This document shows positions 1-5,271 of a stretch of DNA of 5,271 nt, piece after piece. This stretch comes from Acidobacteriaceae bacterium (GTDB lineage: Bacteria; Acidobacteriota; Terriglobia; Terriglobales; Acidobacteriaceae), in contig PLBX01000569.1 of NCBI GenBank assembly GCA_003135495.1, positions 5,685 to 10,955 of the forward strand. The letters run 5' to 3'. The translations under genes and the position numbers were made by a program. Under the pieces are notes generated by a model. That model made no database searches, had not been told where the DNA came from, and was given only the letters and a program-made list of their open reading frames with translations. Positions within the stretch are counted from its first letter, which is position 1. Each line of letters opens with the position of its first letter.

Positions 1-641
1 TCGTAAATCTCGTCGGCAAAAATAATCAGGTTGTGGCGGCGCGCTAACTCGGCGATTTTTTCGAGCGTTTCGCGCGTGATGACGGATCCAGTGGGATTGT
101 TGGGATTGATTAATACAATTCCGCGGGTTCGCGGCGTGATTTTTTTCTTGATGTCGTCGAGATCGGGCTGCCAGCCGTCTTCTTCGTTCAAGTAGTAAGT
201 GTTGAGACCAACTTCGAGTTTTGCCAGAACCGCTGAGTAGAGCGGATAGTCGGGGCAGGGAGTCAACAGGTCATCGCCGGGATTGAGCAACGCAGTAAGA
301 CAGATGTCGACAGTCTCGCTGACACCCGAAGTGACGAAGACGTCCTGAATGTTACTGATGCCTTTGCGGGCCGCTTCCCCGCGAATGGCGTCGAGCGCCT
401 GCGGGATGCCGGATGAGCTTGAATATCCATTCTTGCCATCACGCATTGCTTTGTAAACGGCTTCGATCATGTGGGCGGGGGTTTTGAAATCAAAGTTGAG
501 CGGGTCGCCGATGTTAAGTGGAAGAAGTTTGTGTCCCTGCCTTGCAACCTCATCGGCTACGCATGCGAGGTCGCGAATGGCGTAGCGAACATTTTCAAGG
601 CGGGCGGCCGGGGCGATTTCACGGAGCTGTGTGATGGGCAT
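1..641 (-). CDS. PLP-dependent class I/II aminotransferase, AlaA-like (3' part beyond window)
   Basis: The reading frame gives 213 codons from an ATG at 641 to the left edge, where it is cut; the family is usually about 400 residues, so roughly half is present. Fold-type I aminotransferases move an amino group between an amino acid and a 2-oxo acid in the cytoplasm through pyridoxal phosphate. Visible motifs: NIGDP (43-47), the cofactor phosphate-binding segment SGVSET (105-110), DYPLY (131-135) with the Tyr that stacks near the cofactor, NPNNPTG (179-185), and ADEIY at the cut end, whose Asp pairs with the pyridine nitrogen. The Schiff-base Lys lies outside. From memory, the stretch PDLDDI...ITPRTRGIV.INPNNPTG closely resembles E. 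coli AlaA, the glutamate-pyruvate transaminase, so alanine formation is the best guess; other class I activities are not excluded. The start is firm because an in-frame TAG lies at 648-650, three codons upstream. The Shine-Dalgarno is weak (AGG at 646-648 on the minus strand). It lies downstream of the aldehyde dehydrogenase gene, with a repeat element between them. Confidence 0.93.
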   Translation of the reverse strand, partial: MPITQLREIAPAARLENVRYAIRDLACVADEVARQGHKLLPLNIGDPLNFDFKTPAHMIEAVYKAMRDGKNGYSSSSGIPQALDAIRGEAARKGISNIQDVFVTSGVSETVDICLTALLNPGDDLLTPCPDYPLYSAVLAKLEVGLNTYYLNEEDGWQPDLDDIKKKITPRTRGIVLINPNNPTGSVITRETLEKIAELARRHNLIIFADEIY

Positions 642-656
642 AGGTACCTAAGAGCG

Positions 657-794
657 TTAACCACAGAGGTCACAGAGTTGGCACAGGGGAACGCAGAAAA
701 AAACAAAAAGAGTACGGAGCGAATGGGAACTTTATTTCCCTGTGCTCCCCTGTTTCCCTGTGCTCCCCTCTTTCTCTGTGCCCCCTGTGGTTAA
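657..794. repeat. Inverted-repeat-bounded element of 138 bp, REP/MITE-like
   Basis: The outer 21 bases at 657-677 and the reverse complement of 774-794 match at 19 of 21 positions. Both begin TTAACCACAG and end CACAGAG, differing only at 667/784 and 670/781. Inside lie further CACAGGG-type units, an A-rich tract (696-710) and a small apex hairpin GGGAA(725-729)/TTCCC(736-740) with a 6-base loop. The whole could fold as one long cruciform or RNA hairpin. It fills nearly all the gap between the dehydrogenase stop (798) and the aminotransferase start (641). No transposase is present, and flanking target duplications are not evident. I recall similar CCACAGAGG.CACAGAG repeats between genes in Acidobacteriota; this was not searched. 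It may act as terminator, mRNA stabiliser or neutral dispersed repeat. Confidence 0.75.
735..787. repeat. Three 18-bp tandem units inside the inverted element
   Basis: Units at 735-752 and 753-770 read tttccctgtgctcccct plus one variable final base, so they are identical over 17 of 18 positions. A third, diverged 17-base copy at 771-787 (tttctctgtgccccctg) merges into the right arm of the inverted repeat. The opposite arm carries a similar CACAGGGGAA segment on the other strand (682-691). The element thus looks built by amplification of a CACAG(G/A)GG-type unit. Confidence 0.8.
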
Positions 795-797
795 GGT

Positions 798-2336
798 TTA
801 CTCCGGCCGGTCGATCTGGGCCTTCTGCAGCGTGTCCGAATAATCAATGTAGACCGACTTCCACTCAGTGTAGAAATCAATAGCTCCAATGCCGCCTTCG
901 CGATGGCCGTTGCCGGTGGCCTTGGTGCCGCCGAACGGCAGATGAACTTCCGCGCCGATGGTTGGGGCATTGATGTAAGTGATTCCAGCCTCAAGATCGC
1001 GCACTGCGGAGAATGCTTTGTTCACATCTTTGGTGTAAAGAGAGGACGACAGCCCGTACTCTATGTTGTTGGCGATGGCGATCGCGTCTTCGAGATCTTC
1101 ACACGGGATGATCGAAACCACCGGTCCAAAAATTTCTTCCTGCGCGATCCGCATCTTGGGATCGACGTCGGTAAAAACCGTTGGCTCGATAAACCATCCA
1201 TGCTGATATTCGCCCTTGTCGAGCCGATGGCCTCCGGTGACTAGTTTCGCGCCTTCGTTTTTTCCGATCTCGATGTAGCTCAGATCGGTCTTAAGTTGAT
1301 TTTCATTGACCGCCGGCCCCATCTCGACCGTTTCATCTAAACCATTGCCAACTTTAATTTTCTTCGCGCGCGCGACAAAGTTTTTAACGAACTCGCCATA
1401 AACGCTTTTTTGCACGATGATGCGGCTGGTCGCAGTGCAGCGCTGGCCCGTGGTGCCGAAAGCGCCCCACAGTCCGCCTTCGATGGCAAGTTCGAGGTTG
1501 GCATCGTCGAGAACGATCATTGGATTCTTGCCGCCAAGTTCGAGCGAGCAATGCTTGAAACTCTTCGCCGCCGTCGCCCCTACGATTCGTCCCACCGCGG
1601 AGGAGCCTGTAAGCGAGATGGCCCGCACGACGGGATGCTCGGTGAGCGGAGTGCCGACCTCGGTGCCGAACCCGGTAACAACGTTGATCACTCCCTTGGG
1701 AACACCGGCGTCGGTTAATGCCTGAACCAGATTGAAGGTGGAGAGCGGCGTATCCTGTGCCGGCTTGATCACGCAGGTGTTGCCGCAGACGATGGCGGGC
1801 AACAGTTTCCATGACGAAATCGCCATCGGAAAATTCCATGGCGTAATCATGCCGCAGACCCCGATCGGCTGGCGCACGGCCATGGCGAACTTGTTCGGCA
1901 GTTCCGACGGAACGGTTGGGCCAAACAGCCGCCGGCCCTCGCCGGCGTTATAGTAGGCGGCATCGATGGCTTCCTGCACATCGCCGCGTGTCTCTTTCAG
2001 CACCTTGCCCATTTCGCGAGTCATGTCGCGGGCGTAATCTTCTTTCCGCTCCATGAGGATCTCGGCAGCGCGGAAGACCATCTCGGCCCGGCGTGGAGCG
2101 GGTACCAGGCGCCACTTGGCGAAGGCGCGCTTCGCGGCATCCACGGCGGCGTCAACATCGGTTTTATTAGACCGTTGGAAGATGGCGACGACCTCGCGCG
2201 TGTCGGCAGGATTCCGGTCCTCAAAAGTCTGTCCGCTAGCCGATTTGACCCACTCGCCGTCAATGAAATTCTTGAAAACTTTAGTTTTGCTGGTCCCCCC
2301 GTCGATGACGGGCTTGGTCATGGTGTCGGTCGCCAT
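798..2336 (-). CDS. NAD(P)+-dependent aldehyde dehydrogenase (512 aa), substrate unresolved
   Basis: This is a complete soluble ALDH-superfamily enzyme that oxidises an aldehyde or semialdehyde to the acid with NAD(P)+ in the cytoplasm; about 480-510 residues is normal. Numbering from the chosen start: oxyanion Asn168 in PWNFP, cofactor Lys191 in KPAQDTP, the Rossmann SLTGSSAVG (241-249), general base Glu266 in LELGGKNP, nucleophile Cys300 in GQRCTAT, and Glu401 in EEIFGP, which binds the nicotinamide ribose. All catalytic residues are intact. Gln194 sits where NAD-preferring enzymes usually have Glu, so NADP use is possible. The C-terminal block [16 protein letters not shown] (455-470) is typical of an uncharacterised ALDH branch rather than betaine- or succinate-semialdehyde enzymes. 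The ATG at 2336 is chosen because AGGAGGA precedes it by four bases. A longer frame from a TTG at 2396 or an ATG at 2369 adds residues with no match to ALDH N-termini. The gene is divergent from the FecR-domain gene and upstream of the aminotransferase gene. Confidence 0.96.
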   Translation of the reverse strand: MATDTMTKPVIDGGTSKTKVFKNFIDGEWVKSASGQTFEDRNPADTREVVAIFQRSNKTDVDAAVDAAKRAFAKWRLVPAPRRAEMVFRAAEILMERKEDYARDMTREMGKVLKETRGDVQEAIDAAYYNAGEGRRLFGPTVPSELPNKFAMAVRQPIGVCGMITPWNFPMAISSWKLLPAIVCGNTCVIKPAQDTPLSTFNLVQALTDAGVPKGVINVVTGFGTEVGTPLTEHPVVRAISLTGSSAVGRIVGATAAKSFKHCSLELGGKNPMIVLDDANLELAIEGGLWGAFGTTGQRCTATSRIIVQKSVYGEFVKNFVARAKKIKVGNGLDETVEMGPAVNENQLKTDLSYIEIGKNEGAKLVTGGHRLDKGEYQHGWFIEPTVFTDVDPKMRIAQEEIFGPVVSIIPCEDLEDAIAIANNIEYGLSSSLYTKDVNKAFSAVRDLEAGITYINAPTIGAEVHLPFGGTKATGNGHREGGIGAIDFYTEWKSVYIDYSDTLQKAQIDRPE

Positions 2337-2340
2337 ATTG

Positions 2341-2347
2341 TCCTCCT
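2341..2347 (-). promoter_or_regulatory. Strong ribosome binding site of the aldehyde dehydrogenase
   Basis: On the minus strand AGGAGGA is followed by CAAT and then ATG at 2336. This near-consensus Shine-Dalgarno site decides the start codon against the upstream TTG (2396) and ATG (2369) in the same frame. Confidence 0.9.
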
Positions 2348-2506
2348 GAGAAAAGCGCAGAACTTCCATGCTAACAACGGGGGTGCGGACGGGCAAGGCG
2401 GCCTCACAGCCGTATTGGAGAGGGGTCTTGTCTTATACCGTTGGGCCACGGCGTAACGGAGTCCCTTCCCAGTCACTTTCGTAACCCTTTTGCCCCATGA
2501 CTATCG

Positions 2507-2535
2507 CTTAAATCCTATGCCTGCGGGGATATGAT
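2507..2535 (+). promoter_or_regulatory. Candidate sigma70-type promoter for the FecR-domain gene
   Basis: CTTAAA (2507-2512) and TATGAT (2530-2535) are separated by 17 bases. The -10 matches TATAAT at five of six positions, while the -35 matches TTGACA at only three of six. It lies about 60 bases upstream of the GTG start. This is a weak prediction from consensus only. Confidence 0.3.
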
Positions 2536-2552
2536 GGAACCAGTTTCATCGT
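2531..2552 (+). promoter_or_regulatory. Imperfect hairpin in the FecR-gene leader
   Basis: The arms 2531-2539 (ATGATGGAA) and 2544-2552 (TTTCATCGT) pair over nine positions, two of them G-U, around a CCAG loop. It overlaps the candidate -10 box, so it could be an operator dyad or a leader stem. It is A/U-rich and may be chance. Confidence 0.3.
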
Positions 2553-2595
2553 TATTCTGCATCTCCAAATTTCTGACTAAGGCAGGCACGAGTTC

Positions 2596-3885
2596 GTGTC
2601 GAATCAAAATAAACCGGGAGTGTATGTCGCCTGGAAGACGGTGACATACCGCAGCATGGTTATGGCGCTGATCGGCGCCTTGCTGATCTTTGCCGCCGTA
2701 TTGCAAGTTGCGTTTCCAAAATTCACCGACTCAGCAGTCAAGGCCGTCGGCCATATTTCTTCAGGATTGCTGGAAAAGATTGCAGGACTTGCGCCTCCTC
2801 TTAAAGGAGCCTCGGCAGCGGTGTCACAGCAGGCGCACTTTACCGCGCTCGACAGTACGGTCCGAGTAAGGAAAGGAAACGGCAATAGCTGGATCAATGC
2901 CGACTATAGCGTTCCCCTGGAAAAGGGCGATGTCGTACAGACGGGCGCCGAGGGCATGGCCAAGATTGTTTTCAATGACGGTACGAATTACACGGTTAAG
3001 CAGGATTCATTGATCGTCATCGAAGAAAACTCCGCAAACGATCAGCAGCAAACCAACGTATCAGTTGCGGTCACTACCGGAACGGTGGATCTTACGACGG
3101 CGACTTATGTTCAAGGCTCGAAGTCACAAGTAATAGTTGCAGGCGCAAAGGCTTCACTGGCGCCTGATTCGTCGGCCATGGTTCACAATGATCCCAAGGA
3201 CGACCATCATGAAATCCTGCTGAAAAAGGGCGGCGGCGAAATCGAGCGCAATGGAGAAGTGGTTCACCTTTCGAATTGGGAGAAGGTGTCGTTTCAAAGC
3301 GATTCGAAAACTATGAACCGCGCCAAAGAAATTGGCCCGCCCACTCCGATCACACCCGGCAACATGATGCCGATTTTCACAAATACGGGGGAAAAAGCAA
3401 AGGAAGTAGACTTTGCCTGGACACCGATGCCGCATGCTGCGGGATATCGATTACGGATTTCCCACAATCCTTACTTCTCGTCTTTGTTGCTTGACCGGAA
3501 AGTTGAGACGGCCAGCGTAGTTGTTACCGGACTGCCGGTAGGCGCTTACTATTGGTCTATTCAATCCTATGACGCTGCCGGCAAGGAATCAGTGGAGAGC
3601 GAAAAGAATCGCTTTACTATTGTTGCCAAAAGCAAGGAAACGCTCGAACTGGCTCTGACCATCGATCCCTTCACTCAGCACGGACACGTGATCGAAGTGA
3701 CAGGCACCACCGAATCGGGGGCGCGTGTCATGGTCAATGGCAAGGAAGTGCCGATCGTCGGCGACGACGGTACCTTCCACTATTTCACGCCCCCTTTGCC
3801 GAACGGGGAAAACCTGATTACGGTTACTGCGCAAAATTCAAAGGGGGCGGTGAATACGCACCAGGAAAAAGTTGTAATTCAGTAG
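2596..3885 (+). CDS. Membrane-anchored FecR-domain protein with fibronectin-like and Ig-like modules (429 aa)
   Basis: Predicted single-pass inner membrane protein facing the periplasm. A short basic cytoplasmic tail (Lys14, Arg19) precedes one hydrophobic helix (about 22-40) that reads as an uncleaved anchor. After a linker (41-82) comes a FecR-type domain, about 86-235, with the typical core LEKGDVVQTGAEGMAKIVF (108-126), DGTNYTVKQDS and AVTTGTVDL. Residues 248-343 look like a fibronectin type III fold (FAWTPMPHAAGYRLRIS, then GAYYWSIQSYDAAGKES). Residues 350-429 look like a bacterial Ig-like module (VTGTTESGARVMVNGKEV, DDGTF, NGENLITVTAQNSKGA). FecR itself signals iron uptake through a sigma factor, but here no sigma factor or TonB receptor is adjacent and no anti-sigma N-terminal domain is seen, so a structural or envelope-binding role is more likely; this is inference. 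The start is GTG at 2596 with AGG at 2584-2586; an in-frame TAA at 2578-2580 limits extension. ATG at 2656 is possible but would remove the basic tail. mreB follows after 173 bases. Confidence 0.88.
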   Translation: MSNQNKPGVYVAWKTVTYRSMVMALIGALLIFAAVLQVAFPKFTDSAVKAVGHISSGLLEKIAGLAPPLKGASAAVSQQAHFTALDSTVRVRKGNGNSWINADYSVPLEKGDVVQTGAEGMAKIVFNDGTNYTVKQDSLIVIEENSANDQQQTNVSVAVTTGTVDLTTATYVQGSKSQVIVAGAKASLAPDSSAMVHNDPKDDHHEILLKKGGGEIERNGEVVHLSNWEKVSFQSDSKTMNRAKEIGPPTPITPGNMMPIFTNTGEKAKEVDFAWTPMPHAAGYRLRISHNPYFSSLLLDRKVETASVVVTGLPVGAYYWSIQSYDAAGKESVESEKNRFTIVAKSKETLELALTIDPFTQHGHVIEVTGTTESGARVMVNGKEVPIVGDDGTFHYFTPPLPNGENLITVTAQNSKGAVNTHQEKVVIQ

Positions 3886-4058
3886 AAGCTAGGTTTGTTT
3901 GGAACATTGCGGAAAGAAATACCGGTGCCCTAGTTACAACCAGTTCTTCAGAACATCCAAGTAGAATAGAACGCAACAAGGAAAGCGACTCACGCGATAA
4001 ACGACAAGGCCCCAAGCTGCAGAACGAACTAATTTCCGGAAGAGAGAAGTAATCGATT
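3886..4058 (+). other. Intergenic leader between the FecR-domain gene and mreB
   Basis: There is no gene here and no terminator with a T-run, so read-through from the FecR-domain gene into mreB is possible. A 12-base dyad GTTCT-TC-AGAAC lies at 3943-3954. TTGCGG (3907-3912) and TAGTTA (3931-3936), 18 bases apart, form a poor promoter candidate. A purine-rich stretch with GAGAAG at 4044-4049 serves as ribosome binding site nine bases before the mreB ATG. Confidence 0.5.
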
Positions 4059-5123
4059 ATGTCCAAGAACGGTTTTCATAATGGCAACTCGCGTTCGCAC
4101 AATCTGCGTTCGCTCTTCAGCATGTTCTCGAGCGACCTCGCTATCGACCTTGGAACGGCCAACACGCTGGTGTATGCGCGCGGCAAAGGCATCGTGGTCA
4201 ACGAACCATCGATCGTCGCATTGAACAAAAACACCAACGAAGTCGAGGCCGTCGGCAAGGAAGCCAAAGAGATGCTGGGCCGCACCCCGGGCAACATCGT
4301 CGCTATTAAGCCGATGAAGGATGGCGTGATCGCCGACTTCAAAGTTACGGAGAAAATGCTGAATTACTTCATTCAAAAGGCCCACAATCGCAAGATGCTC
4401 GTTCATCCGCGAATCGTGATTGGCGTGCCTTCAGAAATTACGCAAGTGGAAAAGCGCGCCGTCATGGATTCCGCATATCGCGCCAAGGCGAGCGAAGTGC
4501 ATCTTGTGGAACAGGCCATGGTGGCGGCCATCGGCGCGGGCCTGCCGATCACCGAGCCCAGCGGTAACATGGTGGTCGACATCGGCGGCGGCACAACCGA
4601 CATCGCAGTAATCTCGCTTAGCGGCATCGTTTATTCTCGATCCGTGCGCATGGCCGGCAACCAGATGGATGAGGCCATCATGAATTACCTCAAGCGCAAA
4701 TATAATTTGCTTGTCGGCGAGCGCACCGCGGAACAAATCAAGATGGAAATCGGCTCCGCCTATCCGCTGGATAAGCCGTTAACTATGGAAATTAAAGGCC
4801 GCAACCTGATTGAAGGCGTGCCCAAGACTATTACCGTGGATGACAGCGAAATCCGCGAATCTCTTAGCGAATGCGTTTCCACGATCATGAACGCGATCCG
4901 TGTGGCGCTGGAACGTACGCCACCGGAACTTTCCGCTGACATCAGCGACCGCGGAATCGTACTGACAGGCGGAGGCGCGCTGATTAAGAATCTCGACAAG
5001 CGCATCCGCGAAGAAACCGGGTTGCCGGTTTCGATTGCCGACGATCCCTTGTGCAGCGTCGTGCTTGGCACTGGCAAAATGCTCTCGGACTTCAAGTTGC
5101 TGCGCAAGATTTCGATCGAGTAA
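4059..5123 (+). CDS. mreB: Rod shape-determining protein MreB (bacterial actin), 354 aa
   Basis: MreB polymerises with ATP into membrane-bound antiparallel filaments that steer the lateral cell-wall synthesis complex (with MreC, MreD, RodA and PBP2) on the cytoplasmic face of the inner membrane. The actin-fold signatures are intact: phosphate-1 DLGTANT (30-36), phosphate-2 DIGGGTTD (174-181) and adenosine-binding LTGGGA (302-307). Also present are VPSEITQVEKRAV (123-135) and the MreB hallmark TPPELSADISDRGI (287-300). Typical MreB is about 335-350 residues. The excess is a polar, Asn/Ser/His-rich N-terminus (1-15), followed by NLRSLFSMFSSD, which resembles the amphipathic membrane-binding helix of E. 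coli MreB. ATG 4059 is preferred because GAGAAG lies nine bases upstream and it keeps that helix whole; ATG at 4122 (Met22) would cut it. The usual partners mreC and mreD are not in the window; at least 148 non-coding bases follow. Confidence 0.98.
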   Translation: MSKNGFHNGNSRSHNLRSLFSMFSSDLAIDLGTANTLVYARGKGIVVNEPSIVALNKNTNEVEAVGKEAKEMLGRTPGNIVAIKPMKDGVIADFKVTEKMLNYFIQKAHNRKMLVHPRIVIGVPSEITQVEKRAVMDSAYRAKASEVHLVEQAMVAAIGAGLPITEPSGNMVVDIGGGTTDIAVISLSGIVYSRSVRMAGNQMDEAIMNYLKRKYNLLVGERTAEQIKMEIGSAYPLDKPLTMEIKGRNLIEGVPKTITVDDSEIRESLSECVSTIMNAIRVALERTPPELSADISDRGIVLTGGGALIKNLDKRIREETGLPVSIADDPLCSVVLGTGKMLSDFKLLRKISIE

Positions 5124-5158
5124 GCTTGCGAGTAAGAGCAAGAGGAAAGTGCGGCCTC

Positions 5159-5177
5159 TCGCTCCGCTCGGGGTGAC
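5159..5177. repeat. Possible dispersed repeat string (tcgctccgctcggggtgac)
   Basis: This 19-base non-coding string resembles a short sequence that I recall recurring between genes in Acidobacteriota (forms such as CGCT(C/T)CGCTCGG.(A/G)TGACA). There is only one copy in this window, so its repeat nature cannot be shown here. It opens the repeat-rich tail after mreB. Confidence 0.3.
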
Positions 5178-5193
5178 AATCCTAGGCAGGTTT

Positions 5194-5215
5194 CGCTTGA
5201 TGACTGCATCAAGCG
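5194..5215. repeat. Perfect 9-bp inverted repeat (hairpin) downstream of mreB
   Basis: CGCTTGATG (5194-5202) and CATCAAGCG (5207-5215) are exact reverse complements around ACTG; a T-G pair can extend the stem by one. It begins 71 bases after the mreB stop. No T-run follows on either strand, so it is not a classical intrinsic terminator. It may instead stabilise the mRNA 3' end, bind a regulator, or belong to a dispersed repeat. Confidence 0.65.
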
Positions 5216-5233
5216 GCATCTCATGACGGGTTT

Positions 5234-5271
5234 ACTGCGAACTGCGAACTGAGAACTGAGAACTAACAACT
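5234..5271. repeat. Heptanucleotide tandem array, open at right edge
   Basis: Five consecutive 7-base units starting with ACT: actgcga (5234, 5241), actgaga (5248, 5255), actaaca (5262), then act at 5269-5271 where the window ends. Units change in pairs from gcga to gaga to aaca, suggesting stepwise amplification. No gene covers it. The total copy number is unknown because the array may continue. Confidence 0.85.

Larger units (their letters stand above)
2337..2595. other. Divergent intergenic control region between ALDH and FecR-domain genes
   Basis: These 259 bases hold no convincing gene and must carry the start signals of both flanking genes. Toward the dehydrogenase, TATAAGA (2431-2437, minus strand) resembles a -10 box but lacks a good -35. 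It adjoins a loose dyad, CCGTT (2438-2442) and AACGG (2455-2459) with 12 bases between. Farther upstream, minus-strand GUUAC-GAAA-GUGAC (2472-2485) could form a short stem with a GNRA loop. Toward the FecR gene, a candidate promoter and hairpin are listed separately. None of these is strong enough to assign a regulator. Confidence 0.6.

Noticed and set aside
696..710. A-rich tract as an intrinsic terminator T-run for the minus-strand dehydrogenase
   Set aside because: Read on the minus strand it is T-rich, but the nearest hairpin (725-740) is only 5 bp and lies 14 bases away, so it does not fit the usual terminator layout.
471..794. Plus-strand open frame of 107 codons
   Set aside because: It runs antisense through the aminotransferase start and then translates the tandem repeat as a low-complexity tail; no ribosome binding site or family resemblance.
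2337..2396. N-terminal extension of the aldehyde dehydrogenase from TTG at 2396 or ATG at 2369
   Set aside because: Neither start has the strong Shine-Dalgarno seen before 2336; the extension has no resemblance to ALDH N-termini and would cover that ribosome binding site.
2410..2460. tRNA-like 5' half on the minus strand (GTGGCCCAACGGTATAAGAC with a CTCCAAT loop-like stretch)
   Set aside because: The D-loop-like AACGGTA is suggestive, but the D and anticodon stems do not pair properly and no T-arm GGTTCGAATCC-type sequence follows. Probably chance; at most a decayed remnant.
3824..4066. Minus-strand open frame of 80 codons across the gap before mreB
   Set aside because: It overlaps the end of the FecR-domain gene and the mreB start region, with no ribosome binding site or known motif.
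5125..5159. Short stems CTTGC/GCAAG (5125-5142) and AGAGG/CCTCT (5141-5159) after the mreB stop
   Set aside because: Each is only 5 bp with an 8-9 base loop, they overlap each other, and no T-run follows; not a credible terminator.
4760..5269. Minus-strand open frames of 146-169 codons opposite mreB
   Set aside because: They are antisense shadows of the strongly conserved mreB frame, with Ser/Arg-rich composition and no recognisable domain.

Overview
The window holds four protein genes in two divergent blocks. An aminotransferase gene (cut by the left edge) and an aldehyde dehydrogenase gene lie on the minus strand. A membrane-anchored FecR-domain protein and the actin homologue MreB lie on the plus strand. 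The sequence is moderately GC-rich and bacterial. The MreB sequence, the modular FecR protein and the style of the intergenic repeats (CACAG-rich inverted element, 'cgctccgctcggggtgaca' string, GAACTGA-type heptamer array) together suggest an Acidobacteriota genome, perhaps near Koribacter/Terriglobales. That placement is from memory of such genomes and was not searched.

Region by region: 1-641 (minus) is the N-terminal half of an AlaA-like PLP aminotransferase. 657-794 is a compact repeat element with near-perfect inverted ends and internal 18-bp tandem units, filling almost the whole gap to the next gene. 798-2336 (minus) is a complete NAD(P)-dependent aldehyde dehydrogenase with a strong Shine-Dalgarno site that fixes its start. 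2337-2595 is the divergent control region. 2596-3885 (plus) encodes the FecR/fibronectin-like/Ig-like envelope protein. 3886-4058 is a leader without a recognised gene. 4059-5123 (plus) is mreB. 5124-5271 has no gene but contains a perfect hairpin and a heptanucleotide tandem array that runs off the right edge.

How the genes may work together: the dehydrogenase and aminotransferase are co-directional and could form a small carbonyl/amino acid metabolism unit, but the repeat element separates them and no shared substrate can be read from sequence. The FecR protein and MreB are co-directional and both relate to the cell envelope, one projecting into the periplasm and one polymerising under the inner membrane. 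A functional link is inference from adjacency only. I see no CRISPR, phage, toxin-antitoxin or defence genes, no transposase, and no convincing RNA gene.
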